A DNA stretch of 64,000 bases from Arthrobacter_E sp044748305 (GTDB lineage Bacteria; Actinomycetota; Actinomycetes; Actinomycetales; Micrococcaceae), in assembly GCF_044748305.1 (NCBI RefSeq), contig NZ_JBIVFT010000010.1, positions 97,411 through 161,410 of the forward strand. Reading direction: 5' to 3'. The notes under the pieces are model-generated. The model saw nothing but the letters and a program-made list of their open reading frames with translations, did no database searches and was not told where the DNA came from. Within the stretch, counting starts at the first letter, position 1. Every line of letters begins with the position of its first letter. The translations under genes and the position numbers were made by a program. Below, piece by piece: positions 17,383 to 24,574 of this stretch.

Positions 17383-17498
17383 TTCCGCTGACCTCCCGCC
17401 CTTCCTGGCCGGGGACATCAGCGTGGGCCTTTCCGCGCCCTCACCCTTCACACCTACGCCCTCAGGGGCGCCCTGCGTCCCGAGGGCGGGAAGCAGTC

Positions 17499-18128
17499 AT
17501 GACCACTTTCATCATGCATTCCCCTTTCACCACCGATCCATCCCCGCGGCGAACGCTCGCCCGGCGTCTCCGCGGGCCCTTGGCCGTGCTGGTGCTGTGT
17601 CTCCTCGCTCTGATCTCCGGTGCGCAGCGGGCAGCTGCCCACGACCAGCTGGTCTCCTCGGCACCGTCCGACGGCGAGCGGCTGGCGGCGACGCCGTCGT
17701 CCGTCTCGGTCAGCTTCAGTGCGGCACTGCTGGACCTCGGCTATGAGGTCCGGGTGGTGGACGCCGCCTCGAAGAATTGGGCGGAGGGCCGTCCGGTCCT
17801 GGCCCGCGAGACCATCACCCAGCCGCTGAGTGCCGGCCTCCCCGAGGGCGAGTACCAGGTGCGCTGGCGGGTGGTTTCGAGCGATGGACACCCGATCAAC
17901 GGCAGCTACACCTTCCTCGTCGGAGCGAAGGCCCAAGCCGGAACCATCCCTGTACCAGAGGACGCTGCGAGCGCCGCTCCGGACAGCCCGTCCGCCGACG
18001 GTGCCGCTGCGGAGAGCGTTGCCGCGCCGGTACCCGGCTGGCTCATCGCAGCCGGTGCCGGAGGCCTGCTGGGACTCGGCCTCTATCTCGCCGTGAGCGT
18101 TGCGCGCCGACTGCGCCGCAACGCCTGA
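17499..18128 (+). CDS. CopC-domain copper-binding protein
   Basis: 209 aa from ATG 17499; longer in-frame extensions lack support. A signal peptide ends at QRAAA, leaving His as the mature N-terminus (HDQLVSSAPSDGERL), the copper ligand of CopC; the second His motif is SSDGHPINGSYTF. A C-terminal membrane helix (WLIAAGAGGLLGLGLYLAV) and an Arg tail anchor it. CopC proteins bind Cu(II) outside the membrane. Confidence 0.88.
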   Translation: MTTFIMHSPFTTDPSPRRTLARRLRGPLAVLVLCLLALISGAQRAAAHDQLVSSAPSDGERLAATPSSVSVSFSAALLDLGYEVRVVDAASKNWAEGRPVLARETITQPLSAGLPEGEYQVRWRVVSSDGHPINGSYTFLVGAKAQAGTIPVPEDAASAAPDSPSADGAAAESVAAPVPGWLIAAGAGGLLGLGLYLAVSVARRLRRNA

Positions 18129-18187
18129 CAAACAAACATTCCGCCTTCCGGACGCCATCGGCGCGGAAGGCCGAGCAAGGAGTCATC

Positions 18188-18742
18188 ATGACCAAGAAGA
18201 CCAACGCATTCATCATCTCCGCAGCCAGCGCAGCCCTTCTCGCGCTGTCGGCCTGCACACCACCGAGCACGGCGGACGCCGGCTCCACCACCCAGGCCGC
18301 AAGCGCCCTGTCGATCAGCGAACCCTGGGTCAAGGCAGCGCCGTCCGGCATGACAGCCGCGTTCGGGGTGGTGAAGAATTCCTCCGGCAAGGAGCTCACG
18401 GTGGTGAGTGTCGCCACGCCGGCCTCTGCGATGGCCGAACTGCACGAGACCGTCATGTCCGCCAACGGCGGGATGCAGATGCGCGCCAAAGAGGGCGGTT
18501 TCACCATCCCGGCGGGCGGTGCGCTGACGCTTGAGCCCGGGGGGAACCACATCATGCTGATGAAGCTGAACAAGGCGTACCAGGCGGGGGACGAGATCCC
18601 GTTCGAGTTGAAGACCTCGGACGGTGAGGTCCTCTCCTTCACGGCACAGGTGAAGGACTTCTCAGGGGCGAAGGAGAATTACGCGCCCGGACACGGAGAC
18701 CATTCCGGTCACGGCACGCCCACGACCCCCGCGGGCAAGTGA
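18188..18742 (+). CDS. PCuAC-type copper chaperone lipoprotein
   Basis: 184 aa with aagg-type ribosome-binding site and lipobox LSAC. The Cu(I) motif of the PCuAC/DUF461 family is visible as ELHETVMSANGGMQM and NHIMLM (His, Met, His, Met ligands), and the C-terminus adds a His-rich tail (HGDHSGHG). PCuAC proteins deliver copper to cytochrome oxidase. Its stop overlaps the GTG of the DyP gene (GTGA), so both are translated together. Confidence 0.87.
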   Translation: MTKKTNAFIISAASAALLALSACTPPSTADAGSTTQAASALSISEPWVKAAPSGMTAAFGVVKNSSGKELTVVSVATPASAMAELHETVMSANGGMQMRAKEGGFTIPAGGALTLEPGGNHIMLMKLNKAYQAGDEIPFELKTSDGEVLSFTAQVKDFSGAKENYAPGHGDHSGHGTPTTPAGK

Positions 18743-19992
18743 GCGACTCGCCCGTCCAGCCCGGGGCGAAGCCCCGTTCCGGAATGCAGCGGCGGCACCT
18801 TCTGCTGGGAGGTGCCGCCGCCGGAGTGGGTGCGATCGCGGCCGCAGGGGTGCAGCTGGCCAGCAGCGCGCCGTCGTCGGCGCCCGCTGCAGCACTGGAC
18901 GACGACGGCGCCCGCGGAGCCGAGACGGTGCCTTTTCATGGCGCGCGGCAGGCCGGGGTCGGGACGGCCGCCCAGGCGCACGGCGTGTTCGTGGCGTTGG
19001 ATCTCAAGGCGGGGACGAGCCGTGCCCGGGTCCGTTCGCTGCTGCGGCTCCTCACCCAGGACGCCGCGCGATTGACGCAAGGCAGACCCGCCCTGGCCGA
19101 CACCGAGGCCGAACTGGCGGTCCGTCCGGCGCGGCTGACCGTGACCTTCGGCTTCGGGCCCGGGCTGTTCCGCATCGCGGCTCCCGCCCAGGCTCCGGCC
19201 TGGTTGAGGGCGTTGCCGGCGTTCGGCATCGACCGTCTCCGACCGGAGTTCAGCGACGGCGACCTGCTCCTGCAGATCTGCGCGGACGACCCGCTGACGC
19301 TGGCACACGCTCAGCGCATGCTGCTCAAGGACAGCCGGAGCTTCGCGACGGTGCGCTGGGTGCAACAGGGTTTCCGCCGGGCTTATGGCACGGAGCAGAG
19401 CGGGACCACCATGCGCAATCTCTTCGGACAGGTGGACGGCACGTCCAATCCGGCTCCCGGGACGGAGGGGTTCGAGACGGTGGTGTACGGGGACGAGCGG
19501 ATCCGGCCCTGGGTGAAGGACGGGACGTCCCTGGTCCTGCGCCGGATCAGCATGAACCTGGACACCTGGGACGAACTGGACCGTTCCGGGCGGGAGGAGT
19601 CGGTGGGTCGCAAACTTGCCAACGGGGCTCCTCTGACCGGTACCGAGGAGCACGATGAACCGGATTTCACGGCGCTGAACCAGGTGGGCTTCCCGGTGAT
19701 CGCGGACTTCTCCCACCTCCGCAGGGCGCGCCCCGACGACCCGTCTCAGCGGATCTTCCGCCGGGCGTTCAATTACGACGCCCCTCCCGCGGGAGCCGGG
19801 GTCTCCGAATCGGGTCTGCTCTTCGCCTCCTTTCAGGCGGATGTGGACCGGCAGTTCGTGCCGATCCAGAAGCGGCTGGACGAGCTGGACCTGCTGAACC
19901 AGTGGACGACGCCGATCGGTTCCGCGGTCTTCGCGGTGCCGCCGGGCTGTGCTCCCGACGGTTTCGTGGGAGAAGGGCTGTTCGGCGAATAG
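18739..19992 (+). CDS. DyP-type heme peroxidase, Tat-exported (EfeB-like)
   Basis: 417 aa starting at GTG 18739. The N-terminus has a Tat-like signal (RRHLLLGGAAAGVGAIAAAG). The DyP catalytic GxxDG is GQVDGTSNP, and the proximal heme His is in DFSHLRRARP. DyP enzymes use peroxide to oxidise organic substrates or release iron from heme. Here the gene is coupled to a copper chaperone and not to efeU/efeO, so a role in the copper/redox cluster is more likely than iron import. Confidence 0.88.
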   Translation: MSDSPVQPGAKPRSGMQRRHLLLGGAAAGVGAIAAAGVQLASSAPSSAPAAALDDDGARGAETVPFHGARQAGVGTAAQAHGVFVALDLKAGTSRARVRSLLRLLTQDAARLTQGRPALADTEAELAVRPARLTVTFGFGPGLFRIAAPAQAPAWLRALPAFGIDRLRPEFSDGDLLLQICADDPLTLAHAQRMLLKDSRSFATVRWVQQGFRRAYGTEQSGTTMRNLFGQVDGTSNPAPGTEGFETVVYGDERIRPWVKDGTSLVLRRISMNLDTWDELDRSGREESVGRKLANGAPLTGTEEHDEPDFTALNQVGFPVIADFSHLRRARPDDPSQRIFRRAFNYDAPPAGAGVSESGLLFASFQADVDRQFVPIQKRLDELDLLNQWTTPIGSAVFAVPPGCAPDGFVGEGLFGE

Positions 19993-20007
19993 TTATGAAC
20001 ACGTGAG

Positions 20008-20040
20008 GAAGGGCGCCGGGAGCGATCCAGGCGCCCTTTC
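20008..20040 (+). terminator. Terminator after the copper cluster
   Basis: Hairpin aagggcgcc (20009-20017) with ggcgccctt (20030-20038) followed by tcc, 16 nt past the DyP stop. Confidence 0.65.
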
Positions 20041-20115
20041 CGTGCGCCTGCTGACTATGATGAAGCATCACTCGCACACCGGCCTGGCCGGAATGAATCC
20101 ATGGGGGAAACACCT

Positions 20116-20721
20116 GTGCCCATTAAAGTCATGGGGCGCGCCGTCGTCGCTGCCCTGACGGCGCTCGCCGCCGTCCTCGTCGCACTCGTCGCGGCGGCTC
20201 CGGCCGATGCGGCGGCCACCGTCACCACCCGTATCGCAGCGTTCTCCGCGGGGCCGGCCACGGTCTATCGGGGCAACGCCATCACCGTGCAGGGACAGGC
20301 TCAACGGCTGAACGGCCGTGCCTGGGCCAACACCGGCACCGTGAAGGCCGTGATCTACTTCGATCCGGACGGCGCCAAGCCCAACGCCGCGGTCCGCACT
20401 GTGAACAGCAACGCCAAGGGTCTGATCCGGACGAGCTTCAGTGCGTCCGTGTCCGGGAAATGGTCCATCCGCCTGGTGTCCGCAGGAAGCCTGAAGGCCA
20501 GTGCCACCGCCCAGAAGTACGTGCGCGTCGTGGCCCGGCCTTCGGTGACCGGCCCGGTCAGCAAGTGGAACTGCCCGTCCTGGGCGCCGATCAAGGGCAA
20601 CAAGCCGAGCAAGATCTACCACCTGCCCGGCCAGCGTTACTACGCCAAGACGACGCCGGAACTCTGCTTCTCGACGGAGGCCGCGGCCCGCAACGCCGGG
20701 TACCGCAAGTCCAAGGTGTGA
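20116..20721 (+). CDS. Secreted protein with C-terminal sunset-type Cys domain
   Basis: 201 aa from GTG 20116, which has ggggga 7 nt upstream (an ATG five codons earlier is possible). Signal peptide, then a beta-rich middle, then a C-terminal module of about 45 residues (NCPSWAPIKGN, SKIYHLPGQRYY, PELCFSTEAAARNAGYRKSK). This module is a small two-Cys domain found at the end of many actinobacterial secreted proteins and nucleases; its function is unproven. It is the last host gene before the accessory region. Confidence 0.72.
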   Translation: MPIKVMGRAVVAALTALAAVLVALVAAAPADAAATVTTRIAAFSAGPATVYRGNAITVQGQAQRLNGRAWANTGTVKAVIYFDPDGAKPNAAVRTVNSNAKGLIRTSFSASVSGKWSIRLVSAGSLKASATAQKYVRVVARPSVTGPVSKWNCPSWAPIKGNKPSKIYHLPGQRYYAKTTPELCFSTEAAARNAGYRKSKV

Positions 20722-20876
20722 GCTCGCAGGCTTGATGAAGCTTCCCGAGGCCGGACCGAGTGATCGTTACTGGCTCCGGGGAAGTTTTCAGTATGTGAGG
20801 TGTGCTGTATCAAAATCGAGACAAGTTCCATGAGGATTCATGGTGTGTCGAGATTAATATGGAGCGAGGTCGGGTC

Positions 20877-21713
20877 ATGAACGCGATGGAACGCCTCGGG
20901 GCACACTTTCGGTCCCGTCGACGTGAACTCGGGTTGTCCGAAGCCGAGTTCGCCGACCATGTGGGCATTTCCCGTTCCCAGCTGAGCGATATCGAAGCCG
21001 GTCGGTCGGCCGTTCTACGTCCCGTCTTCGACATGGCGTCCGAACTTGGCCTAGACGTCGTCGCCGTCCTACAGGAGCGCGACGACACGAAGGGAGGGCC
21101 TAAGGCGAGGGTGGTTCGAGGGGGTAATGTCTCTCGCCGCCGCATGCTCTACCCGCCCGGACATGAGCCGGACTTCTGTTGCCCGCTCCCCGAGGAACAA
21201 ACCCATCGGTTCGCCCTCGGTAATGTGGCGCACGCATCTGCCGCTGCCCCTCCACTCGTCGCCATCTGCATGAACCCCTCATACGCGAGTCGTGATCAGG
21301 CCGATAAAACAGTAAACAGGTTGATCCAGGCGAGTATCGACAATGGTCATCCTGGCTGGCTCGTTCTGAACCTATATCCAGAACGGGCCACAGACTCTTC
21401 GCAGCTGTCGCCGTACGATCCGGAGCTATCCGCTGCGAACTGTGCTGCGATCGAGCAGGTGATGGTCCGCTTTGGAGTCACAGAGGTGCTCGGTGCTTGG
21501 GGAGGACTGAAGCACGCGACGCTGCGCAGGGCCAAGGAGGACGTACTCGACACGCTTGATCGTTATGGCGTCAATCTGTACATGTTCGACGGGCTCACAG
21601 ACGGGGGCGATCCACGCCATCCGACGCCCCGTGGGCCAGCGTTGCAGATGAAAGGCGAAAAACGCTATCTCGTCCGGTCAGGAAACCGTCTGGTGGAAAG
21701 CGAACTCCGGTAA
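20877..21713 (+). CDS. XRE helix-turn-helix fused to DUF1643
   Basis: 278 aa from ATG 20877. Residues 1-70 are a Cro/CI helix-turn-helix (LSEAEFADHVGISRSQLSDIE). Residues about 95-278 match DUF1643, a domain seen alone in phages and bacteria (ICMNPSYASRDQADKTVNRL, LVLNLYPERATD, VTEVLGAWG). The upstream region is A/T-rich compared with host genes, and the gene sits between the last host gene and att1, so it is probably acquired. Function of DUF1643 is unknown; the fusion suggests a ligand-sensing regulator or a self-controlled effector. Confidence 0.78.
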   Translation: MNAMERLGAHFRSRRRELGLSEAEFADHVGISRSQLSDIEAGRSAVLRPVFDMASELGLDVVAVLQERDDTKGGPKARVVRGGNVSRRRMLYPPGHEPDFCCPLPEEQTHRFALGNVAHASAAAPPLVAICMNPSYASRDQADKTVNRLIQASIDNGHPGWLVLNLYPERATDSSQLSPYDPELSAANCAAIEQVMVRFGVTEVLGAWGGLKHATLRRAKEDVLDTLDRYGVNLYMFDGLTDGGDPRHPTPRGPALQMKGEKRYLVRSGNRLVESELR

Positions 21714-21798
21714 TGCCCGAACGGAGTCAGCACCGGCGAAACGCCGCCTGAAGCAAGTACTCCGGGTACGGCGACGAACAGACTTTCCGTGAAACGAC

Positions 21799-21842
21799 GA
21801 AGGCCCTGAGAACCTTGATTTATCAAGGTTCTCAGGGCCTTC
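21799..21842 (-). terminator. Terminator hairpin next to att1
   Basis: Perfect 20-bp stem gaaggccctgagaaccttga / tcaaggttctcagggccttc with loop ttta, 6 bp from the att1 repeat. It is probably the original terminator of the tRNA-Ser gene, left behind when the island inserted. Confidence 0.7.
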
Positions 21843-21848
21843 GCGCTA

Positions 21849-21873
21849 GCGGTGACGGTGGGATTTGAACCCA
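21849..21873. other. att1: distal attachment-site copy of the tRNA-Ser 3' end
   Basis: 25 nt identical to the 3' end of the tRNA-Ser gene (37753-37777), beginning gcggtgacggtgggatttga. It marks the far end of the integrated region. Confidence 0.8.
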
Positions 21874-21970
21874 TTTCCCATGGCAGGCGGGTGGTGGAAG
21901 GGCTGCATAGATCGTTGAAGTTACGCGGTTTTTGCCACGTAATCTCACATGAGCTCACAGCATCTCTCGA

Positions 21971-22277
21971 CTAGACGGCAGTCGGATTGTAGTCGGACAG
22001 GTCGGCCGCACGCTGGCGGTCGAGAGCGACGGCCACGGCGTCCAGGTCCTCCGGGAAGAGGCCGGCGTATGTGTCCAGCGTCATTGCCGCGCCGGTGGAT
22101 CCGGTCGATGTGCTTGATCTGCAGGCCCGTTGCTTCGCCCCAGCGCAGGCCGGTGTAGGCCAGGAAGAGGATCACCGCCGGGTACTTCGAGCACTCTGCC
22201 AGCAGCTCGATCTGGGGAACCGTGAGATACGCCCGTGGCTTGGACACCTTGCGCAGGATCTTCACATCGCGCGCGGG
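21971..22277 (-). pseudogene. Tyrosine integrase relic
   Basis: Reads PARDVKILRKVSKPRAYLTV and then FLAYTGLRWGEATGLQIKHI, aligned with the integrase at 36520 and including its catalytic Arg region. It then shifts frame into MTLDTYAGLFPEDLDAVAVA and the end SDYNPTAV. The centre with the H-x-x-R catalytic box is missing, and a stop precedes PARDV. A dead relative of the satellite integrase. Confidence 0.75.
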
Positions 22278-22282
22278 CTACG

Positions 22283-22421
22283 CAACCACGGCGGCCGAGA
22301 ACGGTGCGGACGTGCTGAAGCTCGCACGGACATTGCGCCACGCTCGCCTGGAACCACGGCCGCCTATGCAAGGCCGGCAGAGGCCATGTGGGACACCACT
22401 GCGCGAGTCCTGGGGTTGTAA
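22283..22421 (+). pseudogene. Second recombinase C-terminal relic, opposite strand
   Basis: Reads AENGADVLKLARTLRHARLE and, after a frameshift, TTAAYARPAEAMWDTTARVL with a stop at 22421. This is the pattern of the C-terminal GAD...LGH...TT..YA region of tyrosine recombinases. It is short and degraded; assignment is by motif only. Confidence 0.45.
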
Positions 22422-22503
22422 GCGACAAACGGCTAGCTCTGTGCGAGCACTCACGCGTGAGGCATACTTGTGCCCAATTGGCTTTGGGGTCCAGGGGGTG
22501 GGG

Positions 22504-23070
22504 ATGGTGCTGCCAGCACTCGACGGTCAGACCGGCCTTCTGCCGTTGGGCCGGTTCGGCGCATCACTCGAGCACATCAAGGAGCGCTATGTCGACGACC
22601 CGCGGTTCGCGCAGTCGACGACCCGTGCTGAGATCTGGGACCACTTCGAGTCGGCGACCGGCGGGATCCGCTCGATTGTTCCCGTGGTCTGTGTGTGGAT
22701 CGGTGGTAGCTTCCTCACGGACAAGATGGACCCGGACGACATCGACCTCGTCTACTGGTGCGAGGACGTGCTCGTGAACAAGGTAGTCGACCCAAAGGCG
22801 CGAATCATCTTGCAGAAGTTCGCCCTCAACAAAATTCGCGAGGAGACTGGGCTTAGAGTTGACACTCATTTCTGCCAGTGGCATGTCTATCCGGGGGCGG
22901 ACCGCGGGCCGACATCTGAGCATCTCGCCTATGTTCAGCAGCGTGGCTATTGGGATGATTTTTGGATGCGCAAGCGTAATGGCGAAAAGGGCATGGCACC
23001 TCAACGAGCCGACGCTCTGCCGCGGCGAGGCTACTTCGAGGTAACACTGGACGGCTTCCATGGCATTTGA
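22504..23070 (+). CDS. NTase-fold protein (DUF6932-like), first gene of an unknown pair
   Basis: 188 aa from ATG 22504 (gtg at 22498 possible). The nucleotidyltransferase core motif is clear: GGSF (67-70), then D-x-D in DPDDIDLVYW with Asp79 and Asp81. No second catalytic domain is visible. The next gene overlaps it by 11 nt. Mobile-element NTases often act as toxins or antitoxins that modify tRNA or protein; whether this one is catalytic or which side it plays cannot be told from sequence. Confidence 0.65.
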   Translation: MVLPALDGQTGLLPLGRFGASLEHIKERYVDDPRFAQSTTRAEIWDHFESATGGIRSIVPVVCVWIGGSFLTDKMDPDDIDLVYWCEDVLVNKVVDPKARIILQKFALNKIREETGLRVDTHFCQWHVYPGADRGPTSEHLAYVQQRGYWDDFWMRKRNGEKGMAPQRADALPRRGYFEVTLDGFHGI

Positions 23071-24004
23071 CTGGGACGCATATAGACAAGGGACTCTTGT
23101 CCCCGCTGAGTGGCTGGACTCTGACGATCTCGCCCGCATGAGCATCCAGGCATTCCACGCGGAGAATGGGGCGCTACGACGAGACATTTCCACGGGTTCG
23201 CTTCGTCTGACCGGTTCCGGGATCACCGGCCACTCCGCTGCCCTCGACGGCATCGCCGATGCTCTGCGCAACTTCCAGCGCCTCGTCCTGGCCACAGGCC
23301 TTGCCGCGAACGGGCACATCTCCCTTCAAGGAAAGCCGCCCTCCGACGTGGTCGCGAAGACGAAGCTCAGCCTCAATGGTTCGCCGTTGCCAGGCAGCCT
23401 TGTGCTGCAGATCATTCCGGCGATGTCTCCGGCGGACGAGATCGCGCCGAACGGTCAAGCAGGACTCTTCGGAGATGAAAACACCCAGCTTGTTGACACC
23501 GCGGTAAAGGATGCGTTCTCGCTGCTCGACGATGGCCGGCAAATCGGCCCAGACGCGGACGCTAGCGCATTCTTGTCCAGGATCCAGACCTTTGGTCCGA
23601 GGGTGGCCACGACGCTCAGAGATTTCTCTGTCGGACTGGTGAAGTCAGGATTTGAGCCGGATCTGACGTGGACGCAGCCACGTCAGCCGCGCCTACGTTC
23701 CTCTCTGAGCACTGCTGACCTGGTCCGCATCAGCGAACTCATTGCATCGCGGGAGCTGGAACGAGAGCCGACAGTAATACGGGGGATCCTCCGCACGGTG
23801 AGCGAGGTCGGCCCGTGGTCAATCGAGGTTGACGGCGAACAGGTCAGGATCGATGCCAAGCAGATCCCGGTTGCCGACACTGAGACACTCCGAACTGGCC
23901 TCGCGATCACCATTGATGTCACAGTCACCGAAGAGTCGGGACCGGTAGGAGAACCGAAGCCCAAGTACACGGCCACAGGGTTCACGATCGTGGGAGACGG
24001 GTAA
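23060..24004 (+). CDS. Unknown partner of the NTase-fold protein
   Basis: 314 aa starting MAFDWDAYRQGTLVPAEWLD. The first 200 residues look mixed alpha/beta with a conserved-looking helix HSAALDGIADALRNFQRLV. The last 100 residues resemble a small beta domain (GILRTVSEVGPWSIEVDGEQ). No signal peptide, membrane segment or known catalytic motif. The overlap with the NTase gene indicates a functional pair. Confidence 0.62.
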   Translation: MAFDWDAYRQGTLVPAEWLDSDDLARMSIQAFHAENGALRRDISTGSLRLTGSGITGHSAALDGIADALRNFQRLVLATGLAANGHISLQGKPPSDVVAKTKLSLNGSPLPGSLVLQIIPAMSPADEIAPNGQAGLFGDENTQLVDTAVKDAFSLLDDGRQIGPDADASAFLSRIQTFGPRVATTLRDFSVGLVKSGFEPDLTWTQPRQPRLRSSLSTADLVRISELIASRELEREPTVIRGILRTVSEVGPWSIEVDGEQVRIDAKQIPVADTETLRTGLAITIDVTVTEESGPVGEPKPKYTATGFTIVGDG

Positions 24005-24016
24005 GGCAGGCAAACG

Positions 24017-24205
24017 GTGGTGGAGTGGGAGGACTTCGACTCGCTGGTCTGTCGCGATCAGTCCTATCGAACGTGTTCCGAGTGCGGCCGGGACTGCCAT
24101 TCGGACCCGAGCGCTGGCGTGGACGGGCTCGGCGTCCGCATCGCATTCGTCTGCCCGGAGCACGGCATCCACTCGGTCGTCGACCCCGTTGCCGATCTGC
24201 GCTGA
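24017..24205 (+). CDS. Small Cys-rich protein, possible zinc ribbon
   Basis: 62 aa from GTG 24017, 12 nt after the previous gene. CSECGRDC and CPEHG could form a zinc site. It is probably part of the same transcript. Function unknown. Confidence 0.5.
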   Translation: MVEWEDFDSLVCRDQSYRTCSECGRDCHSDPSAGVDGLGVRIAFVCPEHGIHSVVDPVADLR

Positions 24206-24240
24206 CCTTTCTTGTCAGAGGGCGGTGGCATCATGACCGC

Positions 24241-24519
24241 ATGAGCACTGCCACGCGCGAAGTTGTCCACCACCTGTTCCCGAACGGCGAGGCGAACGAC
24301 CTGGTCGGCTGGTGCGGGACCGTCCCCGGACCGGATCCGGTAACCGGCGATTGGCACACCGGACACAACCGGGACCTTATCCTGAGAAGCGTCGAGCTCG
24401 GGCTCCCCGGCTGCGTCGCATGCTTGTCATCTGAGGCCCCGGGTGGATTTACCCCGCTGGTGTTCGACGACTTTGATGATGAGACGCCGTACTGGGGTGA
24501 CGACGAGCCGGGATGGTGA
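24241..24519 (+). CDS. Small protein of unknown function
   Basis: 92 aa starting MSTATREVVHHLFPNGEAND. Acidic C-terminus (FDDFDDETPYWGDDEP) and one CxxC (GCVACLS). It lies between the zinc-ribbon gene and the methyltransferase, all in one direction. No family recognised. Confidence 0.5.
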   Translation: MSTATREVVHHLFPNGEANDLVGWCGTVPGPDPVTGDWHTGHNRDLILRSVELGLPGCVACLSSEAPGGFTPLVFDDFDDETPYWGDDEPGW

Positions 24520-24574
24520 ATGGTCCCCGGTAATCTTTTGGTACGCCCCTTCTGGACAACAACGAGAGGAATTC

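Noticed and set aside
15955..17451. 498-codon open frame on the minus strand
   Set aside because: Antisense to the permease and membrane-protein genes; low-complexity product.
20731..20790. Possible terminator after the sunset-domain gene
   Set aside because: Only partial pairing of gaagcttccc with ggggaag; too weak to call.
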